A stretch of DNA of 64,000 nucleotides from contig JAWLAH010000001.1 in the NCBI GenBank assembly GCA_041395525.1, positions 1-64,000 on the forward strand. The letters run 5' to 3'. Position numbers and translations under genes: made by a program. The DNA is from CADEED01 sp020442965 (GTDB taxonomy: Bacteria > Pseudomonadota > Gammaproteobacteria > Steroidobacterales > Steroidobacteraceae). The notes below the pieces were generated by a model that was not told the origin of the DNA, made no database searches, and saw only the letters and a program-made list of their open reading frames with translations. This document shows positions 36,140 to 45,442 of the stretch, piece by piece. Position 1 is the stretch's first letter. Every line of letters begins with the position of its first letter.

Positions 36140-36675
36140 CCCTGATACTTCCCGCCGCGGTCGCGATACGAGGTGCTGCACACTTCGTCGGACTCGAAAA
36201 ACAACATCTGCGCGATGCCCTCGTTCGCGTAGATCTTCGCGGGCAGCGGCGTCGTGTTCGAGAACTCGAGCGTCACGTGGCCCTCCCACTCAGGCTCGAG
36301 CGGCGTGACGTTGACGATGATGCCACAGCGCGCATAAGTCGATTTTCCGAGACAGATGACTAACACACTGCGCGGAATGCGGAAGAACTCCACCGTGCGC
36401 GCCAGCGCGAATGAATTGGGCGGAATGATACACACGTCGGCCGACACATCGACGAAACTCTTGGCGTCGAAGGCCTTGGGATCGACGATCGTCGAATTGA
36501 TGTTCGTGAAAACCTTGAACTCGTTGGCGCAGCGGACGTCGTAGCCGTAGCTGGATGTGCCGTACGAGACGATCTTCTGGCCGTCATTCTCGCGGATCTG
36601 CTCCGGCGCAAACGGCTCGATCATGCCGTGGCTCGCCGCCATACGGCGGATCCAATGATCGGACTTGATGCTCAT
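36109..36675 (-). CDS. dcd: dCTP deaminase
   Basis: 188 residues from ATG 36675 (MSIKSDHWIRRMA); the longer upstream frame lies over the Mrp gene and is rejected. Motifs of Dcd are present: 'EPFAPEQIRENDGQKIVSYGTSSYGYDVRC', 'CLGKSTYARCGIIVNVTPLEPEWEGHVTLE' (contains the catalytic Glu) and the C-terminal 'IAQMLFFESDEVCSTSY'. It deaminates dCTP to dUTP for thymidylate synthesis. It begins four bases after the Mrp gene stop. Confidence 0.95.
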   Translation of the reverse strand: MSIKSDHWIRRMAASHGMIEPFAPEQIRENDGQKIVSYGTSSYGYDVRCANEFKVFTNINSTIVDPKAFDAKSFVDVSADVCIIPPNSFALARTVEFFRIPRSVLVICLGKSTYARCGIIVNVTPLEPEWEGHVTLEFSNTTPLPAKIYANEGIAQMLFFESDEVCSTSYRDRGGKYQGQRGVTLPKT

Positions 36676-36679
36676 GAGC

Positions 36680-37819
36680 TCAGCTTTCCTCGACGACGAT
36701 CTTGGGAAACACGCTCGAGCGGTCGCGGGCGCGCCGCGCAAGCGCGGCGGCGGCCCGACGCGCAGCGTCCAGATAGGGCTGGGCGTGTGCGGACTCTGGC
36801 GCGGCGACAACGGTCGGGCGACCGCCATCGGTTTCCGCACGAATACGCGCGTCGAGCGGCAGTTCGCCTAACAACTCGACACCATACTCCGCGGCCATGC
36901 GTGCGCCGCCACCGGCGCCGAACAGATGTTCGATGTGACCGCAGTTGTTGCACACGTGCAGGCTCATGTTCTCGATGACACCCAGTACGGGCACATTTAC
37001 TTTCTCGAACATCGCGAGTCCTTTGCGGGCGTCGGCGAGCGCGATGTCCTGTGGCGTCGTCACGATGACAGCCCCCGCGACCGGGACGCGTTGCGCGAGC
37101 GTCAACTGTATGTCACCGGTACCGGGAGGCATATCGACGACCAGATAGTCGAGCTGCCCCCAGTCAGTATCAGCGAGCAGTTGCGTCAGTGCCTGGGTCA
37201 CCATTGGCCCCCGCCAGACCATGGGTTGTTTGGGATCGATCAGGAAGCCGATCGACATCGCCACAATTCCATGCGCTGTGAGCGGCACGATGCGCTTGTT
37301 ATCCAACGTCTGCGGACGTTGCCCCTCGAGCCCCAGCATGATCGGCTGACTCGGTCCGTATATGTCGGCGTCGAGTATGCCGACCCGCGCACCCTGCGCT
37401 GCCCAGGCGAGCGCCAGGTTGACGGCAACGGTACTCTTGCCGACACCGCCCTTGCCGGAGGCCACCGCCACGATATTGCTGATACCGGCCAAGGGCTTGA
37501 GTTGTCGCTGAACGGCGTGCGGCGCGATCCGGCTGCTGAGCGTGAGATCAAGCGGCAAAGCGATGCCCGCCGCCGCCAGGTGACTCAGTAACAGGGGTTC
37601 GAGGCTTGGCGCGTAACCGCCCGTTGGGAAACCCAGCTCGAGCGCCACGATCGCGCGATTGCGGAGCACTTCCGCCCGACGGATCGCTTTGGCGCCACCC
37701 AGCGACAATTGTAGCAGTGGTTCATGGAATGCCTCGACGGCCGCTCGCAAGCGAGCGGACGGAATATCGCCGGAAGAGTCGTCGACCATGGGTATCGTCA
37801 CTTGAAAGGGGTCTGACAT
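36680..37819 (-). CDS. apbC: Mrp/ApbC-family Fe-S cluster carrier ATPase
   Basis: 379 residues from ATG 37819 (a TTG three codons upstream is also possible). A degenerate MIP18/DUF59-like N-terminal region (about 20-95) precedes the P-loop ATPase with deviant Walker A 'ASGKGGVGKSTVAVNLA', 'ILDADIYGPSQPIMLG' and 'LVVDMPPGTGDIQLT'. A CxxC pair is in 'HVCNNCGHIEHLFG', which in homologues binds a bridging Fe-S cluster. It delivers clusters to apo-proteins. dcd follows immediately. Confidence 0.94.
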   Translation of the reverse strand: MSDPFQVTIPMVDDSSGDIPSARLRAAVEAFHEPLLQLSLGGAKAIRRAEVLRNRAIVALELGFPTGGYAPSLEPLLLSHLAAAGIALPLDLTLSSRIAPHAVQRQLKPLAGISNIVAVASGKGGVGKSTVAVNLALAWAAQGARVGILDADIYGPSQPIMLGLEGQRPQTLDNKRIVPLTAHGIVAMSIGFLIDPKQPMVWRGPMVTQALTQLLADTDWGQLDYLVVDMPPGTGDIQLTLAQRVPVAGAVIVTTPQDIALADARKGLAMFEKVNVPVLGVIENMSLHVCNNCGHIEHLFGAGGGARMAAEYGVELLGELPLDARIRAETDGGRPTVVAAPESAHAQPYLDAARRAAAALARRARDRSSVFPKIVVEES

Positions 37820-37872
37820 TCTAACCAACTTGGCAGTTTGGACTGGCTGTTATCGAGCCCCAGCGGCGACTG

Positions 37873-37881
37873 TGGCATAAT
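37873..37881 (+). promoter_or_regulatory. Putative extended -10 promoter for the HEAT-kinase/pil genes
   Basis: The string TGGCATAAT has a TG two bases before a CATAAT hexamer, the extended -10 pattern of sigma-70 promoters. No TTGACA-like -35 is found 16-18 bases upstream, which extended -10 promoters can lack. A start near 37888 would leave about 27 bases to the GTG at 37915. This is pattern recognition only. Confidence 0.35.
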
Positions 37882-37914
37882 TTTTGGTACAAACCCCGAG
37901 GCACGACGCCCTTT

Positions 37915-40404
37915 GTGAGTTTCCTAACCAACATCCGTGCCGATAAATCCATCACCGAACTCAAATCGGCGAAGGATATTGCGGCACCCAGTACGCAAAA
38001 GGCGATTGCGAAGCTACGCAGTCTCGGCGCCGGCGTCATTCCGTCGGTCGCGGCTGCGCTCGACGACGCCGACAAGATCGCAACCCTGGCTTATATCGAG
38101 GTCCTCTCGGGGATCGTCAGCCAGAAGACGTTTCCTGAGTTCGTCCGGCTGCTGGTCGAAGGCAGTCCGCGTGTCGTATCGGGTGTGTCGTGGGCGCTCT
38201 CGAGCAGCCGCAACTATCCGCCGCATCTGATCCTGGAGGCATTGTCTCTCGAAGGGATCGCCAAATCCGCGGTGATGGATGTCATTCTCGCGCAGAAGTC
38301 GCGCTTCACCGTACGCGAGTTACTGACAACCGCCTACCAACAGCAGCCGAACGAGAAAGCGGCGTTGTTCCGCGTGATCGGTGAAATGGCCGATGCCGAT
38401 CATATCCCCGAGCTGATCGGCCGCATGCAGGGCAAGGATCCGGTTGCGCGTCTACATATCATCAATATCCTGTCGCGGTTCAACACGCCGGACGTACAGC
38501 GTGCGCTGCAAGGCCAACTCAAGGATCCAAGCAAGCAGGTCCGTGCGGCAACCTTGAGCGCACTGCAAAAAATGGATGGCCCGATCGATGTCGCGCAGAT
38601 CTGCGAGATGCTGCGCGATCCTGAACTCGAGGTGCAGAACAAGGCGATCGATGTTGTCATCAAGGCCAATGACCCCGAAACGATCAAGCATCTGATTCCG
38701 ATCCTGCAGGACGAGAACGAGTACGCGCGTCGCGCGGCAGTCGAAGTGCTGAACGAAGTCGGCAATGCCGACTCGATCAAGAGTCTGCTCGCGGCGATCG
38801 CCGATGCGGATTGGTGGGTGCGTAGCCGCGCCGCCGACGCGCTCGGCAAGATTGGTGGACCCAAAGTGGTCGATGCTGTCTTGCATCTGATTCGCGACGA
38901 CGACCAGGACATCCGCCGCGCCGCGATCGAGATCCTCAATCAGACCAAGGACGAGCGTGCAGTCAGCCATCTGATCGAGGCGACCAAGGATCCCGATTGG
39001 TGGGTCAGCGAACGAGCGGTCGATGCGCTCGCCGAGATCGGCAACAAGCGCGCCCTGCCGCGTCTGCTGGAGATGTTGCAGATCACCCCGGCGAAATCAC
39101 TACCGGTCGTTGTTAGGGCCCTCGGACGGCTCGGCGATCAGAAGGTGCTGGAATCCGTCCTGCCTATGTTGACTCGGGAAGAGAAAGACATACGCGTCGA
39201 AACGATCGGCGCACTCTCGAGATTGGCTGACGAGCGGCGCGTGGAACAGATTCGTGTCCAACTGAAAGCGCAGACTGCTCTGCCCGACAACACCGTCGCG
39301 CAGGCGGCGATGCGCGCACTCTCTGATCTCGACGCACGCTTCACGCTGAGCGGCACACCCGTCACCTCGCAATCTGGCACGCTCGAGCGCGCCGCCGCCA
39401 CACCCGCGACGCGAGTCAGCCCGCCGCCATCGTTCGATCCGGCCGCCGCCGCAGGCATCGTCGTACCCCCCTCGCCCGTGCAGGCGAAGACTCAGGTCAT
39501 GTCGGAGACTTCGGTGGCTCGATCCATCAAGGAAGCCGAGAAGGCATCGGGTGGGCCCCCGAAGCTCGATATTCAGACCCTCAAGACCGGCGACATCATC
39601 GAGGGACGTTACAAATACATCGAGCGCATCGGTAAAGGTGCGTTCGGCACCGTGCTCTTGATGGAAGATACGGTTGTCGACGAGCGTCTGATTCTCAAGT
39701 TCCTGAATCCGAACGTGTCAGAAGACGAAGAGATCATGAAGCGCTTCGTCCACGAGCTGCGCTACTCGCGCAAGATCACGCACAAGAACGTCATTCGTAT
39801 CTACGACTTTCTTTTCATCCAGGGTAACTACGCCATTTCGATGGAGTACTTCCCGTCGCATACGCTGGGCGGCGAGATCGTCGGCGAGAAGCCGATGGAA
39901 CTGGCACGCGCCCTGCGCTTGGGTTGCGACATCTGCACCGGCATGGATGTCGCGCATCAGGTCGGTATCGTGCATCGCGACCTGAAGCCGGCCAACTTGT
40001 TGATCAACGATGAGGGACTGCTGAAAATCGTCGACTTCGGCGTGGCTGCGGCGCAGCGCGAGGGCGAGAACACACAGCTCACCAAGACCGGCTATGTCAT
40101 CGGATCGCCCAAGTACATGGCGCCCGAGCAAATCCTCGGCAAGAAAGTCGATCAGCGTGCCGACACCTATGCACTCGGGGTGATCCTCTATGAGATGCTG
40201 ACGGGCGTCGCGCCGTACGCGCGCGGCGATCACATGTCTGTCATGTACCAGCACGTGCAAGGCAAGGCCAGGCCTCCCGGGGAAATCAACCCCAACCTGC
40301 CGCCGGGCCTCTCCGACGTGATCATTCGTGCCATGGCAGTCGACAAAGAAAAGCGCTTTCAGTCGATGCTTGAACTGCGTGCCGCACTCGAGAAGTTCAC
40401 CTAG
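37915..40404 (+). CDS. HEAT-repeat protein with C-terminal Ser/Thr protein kinase domain
   Basis: 829 residues from GTG 37915. Residues about 1-480 are helical HEAT/PBS-lyase-like repeats, with repeat cores such as 'DADWWVRSRAADALGKIG' and 'DPDWWVSERAVDALAEIG'. A low-complexity Ala/Pro/Thr/Ser linker covers about 485-550. The kinase follows from about 564: glycine loop GKGAFGTV, lysine in LILKFL, HRD at 687-689 (HRDLKPANLL), DFG with Asp707 and 'YMAPEQ'; all catalytic residues are intact. No transmembrane or PASTA segment is seen, so it should be cytoplasmic. The order (repeats first, kinase last) is the reverse of many bacterial kinases. Two pilT-family genes follow after about 157 bases, suggesting a link to pilus retraction, which is inference. 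Confidence 0.9.
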   Translation: MSFLTNIRADKSITELKSAKDIAAPSTQKAIAKLRSLGAGVIPSVAAALDDADKIATLAYIEVLSGIVSQKTFPEFVRLLVEGSPRVVSGVSWALSSSRNYPPHLILEALSLEGIAKSAVMDVILAQKSRFTVRELLTTAYQQQPNEKAALFRVIGEMADADHIPELIGRMQGKDPVARLHIINILSRFNTPDVQRALQGQLKDPSKQVRAATLSALQKMDGPIDVAQICEMLRDPELEVQNKAIDVVIKANDPETIKHLIPILQDENEYARRAAVEVLNEVGNADSIKSLLAAIADADWWVRSRAADALGKIGGPKVVDAVLHLIRDDDQDIRRAAIEILNQTKDERAVSHLIEATKDPDWWVSERAVDALAEIGNKRALPRLLEMLQITPAKSLPVVVRALGRLGDQKVLESVLPMLTREEKDIRVETIGALSRLADERRVEQIRVQLKAQTALPDNTVAQAAMRALSDLDARFTLSGTPVTSQSGTLERAAATPATRVSPPPSFDPAAAAGIVVPPSPVQAKTQVMSETSVARSIKEAEKASGGPPKLDIQTLKTGDIIEGRYKYIERIGKGAFGTVLLMEDTVVDERLILKFLNPNVSEDEEIMKRFVHELRYSRKITHKNVIRIYDFLFIQGNYAISMEYFPSHTLGGEIVGEKPMELARALRLGCDICTGMDVAHQVGIVHRDLKPANLLINDEGLLKIVDFGVAAAQREGENTQLTKTGYVIGSPKYMAPEQILGKKVDQRADTYALGVILYEMLTGVAPYARGDHMSVMYQHVQGKARPPGEINPNLPPGLSDVIIRAMAVDKEKRFQSMLELRAALEKFT

Positions 40405-40561
40405 CGACGCCCGCACGCACCGGCCAACCAATTCGCAAACTCGCCAATTGCCGTCCGTTGGCATGGTCAGGTTGCGAATAACCGTGCAATAAGTCACATT
40501 CTTTCAATCGGCCGAGTCGCATGCTGGGCACTTGCCTCGCGGGGCCGACGGAGAATCGTTC

Positions 40562-41665
40562 ATGGCGCGTATCGACGCGTTCCTCAAGTTAGGGACCCAA
40601 CAAGGTTGCTCGGATGTGCATCTCGCAGTCGGCGTGCCGCCGATGTTGCGGATGAACGGCGATCTGATGCCGATCAAATTCCGTGACTTGCGCGACACCG
40701 AACTCGAGAGTTACCTCGGTGAAATTCTGAGCAAGAACCAGACGGAATCATTCGCCACGGGGCACGATCTCGACTTTTCGTACGTCTCTGGCGAGGGCGG
40801 CCGCTTTCGCGTGAACGTGTTCCGCAAAGAAACCGGCATCGGCGCAACCTTTCGCGCCATTCCAGCGGACATTCCGAGCATCGATCGCATCGGCGTGCCA
40901 CCGATCGTCAAGAAACTGTGCGATCAGCACCAAGGCATGATTCTGGTGACGGGCGCGACGGGCACCGGTAAGTCGACGACGCTTGCCGCGATGATCGACT
41001 ATCTCAACGTTACACGCCGACTCAATATCGTGAGCCTCGAGGATCCGATCGAGTTCGTCCATCGCAGCAAAATGTCCCAGCTCATACAGCGTGAACTAAA
41101 GACTCATCTACCGAGTTTCGCCGAGGGAGTACGCGCGGCGATGCGTGAGGATCCGGACGTGATCCTGGTCGGCGAGTTGCGCGACGCAGAAACCATCTCG
41201 ATGGCGATGACTGCGGCCGAGACCGGACACCTCGTGTTCGGCACGCTCCACACGACCAGCGCGGCCAAAACGATCGATCGCGTGATCGATGCGCTGCCGA
41301 TCGAAGAGCGCGAGCAAACCAAGAGCTTCCTCGCGCAGAGCTTGATCGCCGTGATCACGCAGGTGTTAGTCAAGACCGCCGATGGCCGCGGCCGGCGTGC
41401 CATCTGTGAGGTGATGACGATGACCAAGGCGATCGCCAAACTCATTCAAACCGACCAGACCCATCAAATTCCCAATCAGATTCAGACCGGCCGCGACGCT
41501 GGCATGCAGCTCCTCGATCAGGCGTTGCTAGCGGGGCTTGCCGCCAAAGAACTCGATCCAGACGACGCCGTCTCCTATGCCTCGGACAAGCGCGCGTTCG
41601 CCCGCTACATCACCGATACGTCGGTGCTGGCCAATGTCGAAGTCGCCGCCGCTGCAGGTAGTTAG
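40562..41665 (+). CDS. PilT/PilU-family twitching-motility ATPase (first copy)
   Basis: 367 residues from ATG 40562 (a start ten codons upstream is possible but lacks family similarity). The N-terminal PAS-like half has 'GCSDVHLAVGVPPMLRMNGDL'; Walker A GATGTGKST is at 131-139; the Asp box 'NIVSLEDPIEFVH', Walker B 'DPDVILVGELRDAETI' and His box 'GHLVFGTLHTTSAAKT' are intact. It should power retraction of type IV pili as a hexamer. The longer C-terminal tail compared with the second copy makes it the more PilU-like on length; sequence motifs alone do not settle which copy is PilT. Confidence 0.92.
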   Translation: MARIDAFLKLGTQQGCSDVHLAVGVPPMLRMNGDLMPIKFRDLRDTELESYLGEILSKNQTESFATGHDLDFSYVSGEGGRFRVNVFRKETGIGATFRAIPADIPSIDRIGVPPIVKKLCDQHQGMILVTGATGTGKSTTLAAMIDYLNVTRRLNIVSLEDPIEFVHRSKMSQLIQRELKTHLPSFAEGVRAAMREDPDVILVGELRDAETISMAMTAAETGHLVFGTLHTTSAAKTIDRVIDALPIEEREQTKSFLAQSLIAVITQVLVKTADGRGRRAICEVMTMTKAIAKLIQTDQTHQIPNQIQTGRDAGMQLLDQALLAGLAAKELDPDDAVSYASDKRAFARYITDTSVLANVEVAAAAGS

Positions 41666-41667
41666 CC

Positions 41668-42729
41668 GTGGCGCGTATCGACGAATTCCTGTTGCAGATC
41701 CTGGAAAAGAAGGGCTCTGATCTGCACTTTTTGGCGGGCGATCCGCCGCGCATCCGGCAGTTTGGCGAGTTGCAGCCACTCAGACCGGAGCCTCTGACGC
41801 GGGAGCTCGTGTCGGAGGCCTTGTACGAGATAATGCCCAAAGCCGCTACCGCACGCTTCGAGGAACGCGACGGTGCGGACTTCGCGTATACGATGGGCGA
41901 CTACGGCCGCTTTCGTGTCAACGTCATGCGCCACTTGAATGGTATGGGTGCCGTATTTCGCGCCATTCCGTCCAAGGCGCTCTCGCTCGAACAGCTCAAC
42001 ATGCCGAGAGCCGTGCGGCAGATGTGCAATACCATCAACGGACTGATCCTGGTTACAGGCAAGACCGGCTCGGGCAAATCGACGACGCTCGCAGCGATGA
42101 TCGACGATATCAACATCCGCGTGAAGGGTCATATCCTAACAATTGAGGACCCGATCGAATTCGTGCATCAGCGCAAGAGCTGCCTGATCAGTCAACGCGA
42201 GATCGGCGTGCACTCGCCCGGTTTCGCCGCTGCGCTGCATTCCGCATTGCGTGAGGATCCCGATGTCATCCTGGTCGGCGAGTTACGCGACTACGAAACC
42301 ATCAGCATCGCGGTGACCGCGGCGGAGATGGGAATTCTCGTGATGGGCACCTTGCACACCAATGGCGCCGCACAAACCGTCGATCGAATGGTCAACGTGT
42401 TCCCGGCGGACAAGCAGTCGCACGTGCGCACGATGTTGTCGACCAGCCTGCGCGGCGTCATTTCGCAGCAACTGCTGCAAACCACCGACAAGAATGGCCG
42501 GGTTGCGGCGCTCGAGATCATGGTCAACACGCCCGCGGTGGCGAACCTCATCCGCCAGGGCAAACTCGATCAGCTCGAGACCGCGATGCAATCGGGGGCG
42601 CAGTTCGGTATGCGCACGATGGACAGCGCGATCCAGGCGCTGCTCGATCAGAAGATCGTGACCGGCAAGGAAGCCTACAAGAAGGGTATCAACAAGGCCA
42701 AGTTCGAGGCCCTCAAAGACCAAGAGTAG
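41668..42729 (+). CDS. PilT/PilU-family twitching-motility ATPase (second copy)
   Basis: 353 residues from GTG 41668, two bases after the first copy's stop. 'GSDLHFLAGDPPRIRQFGEL' opens the N-terminal domain; Walker A GKTGSGKST is at 131-139, the same positions as in the first copy; 'ILTIEDPIEFVHQ', 'DPDVILVGELRDYETI' and 'GILVMGTLHTNGAAQT' follow. The C-terminal part 'ETAMQSGAQFGMRTMDSA' is typical. The close tandem suggests an ancient duplication and co-assembly or partnership in pilus retraction, as reported for PilT/PilU pairs elsewhere. No pilus structural genes are in the window. Confidence 0.92.
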   Translation: MARIDEFLLQILEKKGSDLHFLAGDPPRIRQFGELQPLRPEPLTRELVSEALYEIMPKAATARFEERDGADFAYTMGDYGRFRVNVMRHLNGMGAVFRAIPSKALSLEQLNMPRAVRQMCNTINGLILVTGKTGSGKSTTLAAMIDDINIRVKGHILTIEDPIEFVHQRKSCLISQREIGVHSPGFAAALHSALREDPDVILVGELRDYETISIAVTAAEMGILVMGTLHTNGAAQTVDRMVNVFPADKQSHVRTMLSTSLRGVISQQLLQTTDKNGRVAALEIMVNTPAVANLIRQGKLDQLETAMQSGAQFGMRTMDSAIQALLDQKIVTGKEAYKKGINKAKFEALKDQE

Positions 42730-42791
42730 AGCGCAAGGGTGGAGCACCGTGCAGCCGCCTGCTGCGCATCGCGGACGCTCGCCGCGCGGCG

Positions 42792-42800
42792 TGCAATAAT
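42792..42800 (+). promoter_or_regulatory. Putative extended -10 promoter for metG
   Basis: TGCAATAAT matches TGn followed by AATAAT, an extended -10 element, about 30 bases before the metG ATG at 42830. The bases 16-18 upstream do not resemble TTGACA. Pattern recognition only. Confidence 0.35.
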
Positions 42801-42829
42801 TGCATCCGGATTCGCGATTCAGGTTCCCC

Positions 42830-44878
42830 ATGCCCCGCAAGATTCTCGTGACTAGCGCGCTGCCCTACGCCAATGGTCCGCTGCACTTCGGCCATTTGCT
42901 CGAGGCCGTCCAGACCGACATCTGGGCACGGTTCCAGCGGATGCAAGGCAACGATTGTCTGTACGTCTGTGCAGAAGATGCGCATGGCACGCCGGTGATG
43001 ATCAAAGCTCAGGCCGAAGGCATAACGCCAGAGGCATTGATCGCGCGTATCACGGAGGAACACCGACGCGATTACCGCGAATTCCTGATCGGCCACGACC
43101 AGTTTCATACGACGCATTCCATCGAGAATCGGGAAATCACGAATCTGCTGTACGAGCGCGTCCGTGCTGGCGGACACATCACGACCCGCAGCGTGCGCCA
43201 AGCCTATGACGAGAAAGCGGGCATGTTCCTGCCGGACCGCTACGTGAAAGGCGGTTGCCCGCGCTGCGGGACCCCCGACCAATACGGTGACAGTTGTGAG
43301 TCCTGTGGCGCCACCTACTCACCGGCCGATCTCAAGAATCCTATATCGATGGTCTCTGGAACGCCGCCCGTCTGGCGCGAGTCGGAACACTACTTCTTCC
43401 GACTGGGGCATTTTGCGGCGGTATTGCAACAGTGGCTGCAGACCGGCGCTCGACAGCCTCAGGTGCGGGCGAAACTCGCCGAGTGGTTCGAGGCTGGTCT
43501 CAACGACTGGGACATATCGCGCGACAAGCCCTACTTCGGCTTTGAGATCCCCGGCGCGCCGGGCAAGTATTTCTATGTATGGTTCGATGCGCCGATCGGC
43601 TACCTCGGTTCGTTCAGGGCCTTGTGCAACGAGCGCGGACTCGACTTCGATGAATACTGGAATCCGCAGTCACACGCCGAGGTCTATCACTTCATCGGCA
43701 AAGACATCAGCTACTTCCACAACCTTTTCTGGCCCGCCGTTCTGCACGGCGGTGGCATGCGCATGCCGACTGGCGTTTTCGTGCACGGCTTTCTCACGGT
43801 CAACGGCGGCAAGATGTCGAAGTCTCGCGGCACATTTATCACCGCACGCCGCTACCTTGATCTCTTGCCCCCGGAACCGCTGCGCTACTACTTCGCCGGC
43901 AAGTTGGGCGCCGGCATCGACGACATGGATCTGAACCTCGACGATTTCGTCGCGCGCGTGAACTCGGATCTCGTGGGCAAGCTCGTCAACATTGCCAGTC
44001 GCTGCGCCGGGTTCATTGCTCGGGGTGGCGGCCGCCTGGCCGATGCGCTGCCGGACGCAGTATTGTATGCGGAGTTCGCGAACAAGCGCGACGAACTCGC
44101 CCGCCAGTTCGAGGCGCGTGAATTCTCGTCAGCCATTCGTGAGATCATGTTGTTAGCAGACCGAGCCAATCAATATGTCGACGCGCACAAGCCATGGGCG
44201 CTTGCCAAGGACCCCGCCCGATCGGCCGAGGTCCTGGCGGTCTGCACACAGGGCGTGAATCTTTTTCGCGTTCTGATGACCTATCTGGCACCCGTGTTGC
44301 CGCAAATGGCCTGCAACGCGGCCAAGTTCCTGGGTGATCCTCTCAGCGACTGGAATGCGGTGGTCAAGCCGCTACTCGGCACGCCGCTCGGCACTTACGA
44401 ACCCCTCGCGACCCGGCTCGACCCAAAGGTCGTTGCAACCTTGATCGACAGCGAGGAAGTGCCCGCTGCAGCGCCACCTGGCAAGGCGACGACCCCGAAG
44501 GCACCGGCCATTGCAGCAAGCGCGGCAGCGGTGACAGCGGCCGCGACGCCGACGACGATCGACATCAAGGATTTCGCCAAACTCGACCTGCGCATCGCAC
44601 GTGTTATCGCCGCGACTCAGGTCGAGGGTTCCGACAAGCTGCTCCAGTTGACACTTGACCTCGGTGGCACACAGCGAAACGTCTTCTCTGGCATCAGCGG
44701 AGCCTACCAACCCGACCAGCTCGTTGGCCGTCACGTCCTGATGGTGGCCAATCTCGCACCGCGCAAGATGCGCTTTGGCGTTTCCGAAGGCATGGTGCTG
44801 TGTGCGAGCGGCGCGGGCCCAGGCTTGTTCCTGCTGTCGCCGGACTCCGGGGCCGAAGCTGGCATGAGCGTCACCTAA
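42830..44878 (+). CDS. metG: Methionine--tRNA ligase
   Basis: 682 residues from ATG 42830 (MPRKILVTSALPYANG). The HIGH-type signature is 'PLHFGHLLEAV', the zinc-binding cysteines are in 'GGCPRCGTPDQYGDSCESCG', and KMSKS is at 328-332. The C-terminal tRNA-binding OB-fold begins near 'FAKLDLRIARVIAATQVEGSDKLL' (about residue 583), so it is the long dimeric form. An Ala/Thr-rich linker separates it from the anticodon domain. It likely leads an operon with the RnfB-like ferredoxin, nth and the DUF1841 gene. Confidence 0.97.
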   Translation: MPRKILVTSALPYANGPLHFGHLLEAVQTDIWARFQRMQGNDCLYVCAEDAHGTPVMIKAQAEGITPEALIARITEEHRRDYREFLIGHDQFHTTHSIENREITNLLYERVRAGGHITTRSVRQAYDEKAGMFLPDRYVKGGCPRCGTPDQYGDSCESCGATYSPADLKNPISMVSGTPPVWRESEHYFFRLGHFAAVLQQWLQTGARQPQVRAKLAEWFEAGLNDWDISRDKPYFGFEIPGAPGKYFYVWFDAPIGYLGSFRALCNERGLDFDEYWNPQSHAEVYHFIGKDISYFHNLFWPAVLHGGGMRMPTGVFVHGFLTVNGGKMSKSRGTFITARRYLDLLPPEPLRYYFAGKLGAGIDDMDLNLDDFVARVNSDLVGKLVNIASRCAGFIARGGGRLADALPDAVLYAEFANKRDELARQFEAREFSSAIREIMLLADRANQYVDAHKPWALAKDPARSAEVLAVCTQGVNLFRVLMTYLAPVLPQMACNAAKFLGDPLSDWNAVVKPLLGTPLGTYEPLATRLDPKVVATLIDSEEVPAAAPPGKATTPKAPAIAASAAAVTAAATPTTIDIKDFAKLDLRIARVIAATQVEGSDKLLQLTLDLGGTQRNVFSGISGAYQPDQLVGRHVLMVANLAPRKMRFGVSEGMVLCASGAGPGLFLLSPDSGAEAGMSVT

Positions 44879-44896
44879 GGAACCGCGGGCTCGCTC

Positions 44897-45442
44897 ATGC
44901 AACTTGCAGATGCGATCGACCGCCTGCTACCACAGACGCAATGCACACGCTGCGGCTATGATGCCTGTGCGCCCTATGCGGCCGCTATCGCGGCCAACGA
45001 GGCGGACATCAATCGCTGCCCGCCCGGCGGTAGCGCCACCATCGTGGCGCTGGCGGCGTTGACCGGCCGAGCAATCGTGCCGCTCGATCCTGCCTGCGGC
45101 GTCGAGGCTCCGCCCACGGTAGCCCGCATCGACGAAGCCCGCTGCATCGGCTGCGCCAAGTGCTTACCACCGTGTCCGGTCGACGCCATCATTGGCGCAC
45201 CGCGGCACATGCACACGGTGCTCACCGAGCTTTGTACCGGTTGCGAGCTGTGTGTCGCGCCCTGCCCGGTGGATTGCATCGCGATCGTGCCACGTGCATC
45301 AGTCGCCGACAGCAGATCGACCGAGCCCACGACGGCCGCAAACCGTGAGCGCTTCATACAGCGCAGCTTGCGTATCGAGCGTCGCGCGGCCGAGCGAGCC
45401 CAGCTGCTCGCGGCCAAGAAGCGAGCGGCACATTCCACGTGA
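44897..45442 (+). CDS. RnfB-like ferredoxin (RsxB family), without membrane anchor
   Basis: 181 residues. The N-terminal 4Fe-4S (DUF/Fer4 'Fe-S' domain) has 'TQCTRCGYDACAPYA' with a fourth Cys in 'INRCPPGG'; the second part is a 2[4Fe-4S] ferredoxin with 'CIGCAKCLPPCPVDAI' and 'CTGCELCVAPCPVDCI'. Full RnfB begins with a hydrophobic helix; this protein starts right at the cluster domain, so it is soluble. No rnfA/C/D/G/E genes are nearby. Such standalone RnfB-like genes occur next to nth in several gammaproteobacteria; donation of electrons for keeping the Nth Fe-S cluster or another target is speculation. Confidence 0.86.
   Translation: MQLADAIDRLLPQTQCTRCGYDACAPYAAAIAANEADINRCPPGGSATIVALAALTGRAIVPLDPACGVEAPPTVARIDEARCIGCAKCLPPCPVDAIIGAPRHMHTVLTELCTGCELCVAPCPVDCIAIVPRASVADSRSTEPTTAANRERFIQRSLRIERRAAERAQLLAAKKRAAHST

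Noticed and set aside
36676..36840. N-terminal extension of dcd
   Set aside because: The extra 55 residues lie over the Mrp gene and are Pro/Arg-rich without dCTP-deaminase similarity.
40459..40476. Sigma-54-like TGGCA...TTGCG upstream of the first pilT copy
   Set aside because: The GG to GC distance is two bases longer than the strict -24/-12 spacing, so it does not fit the consensus.
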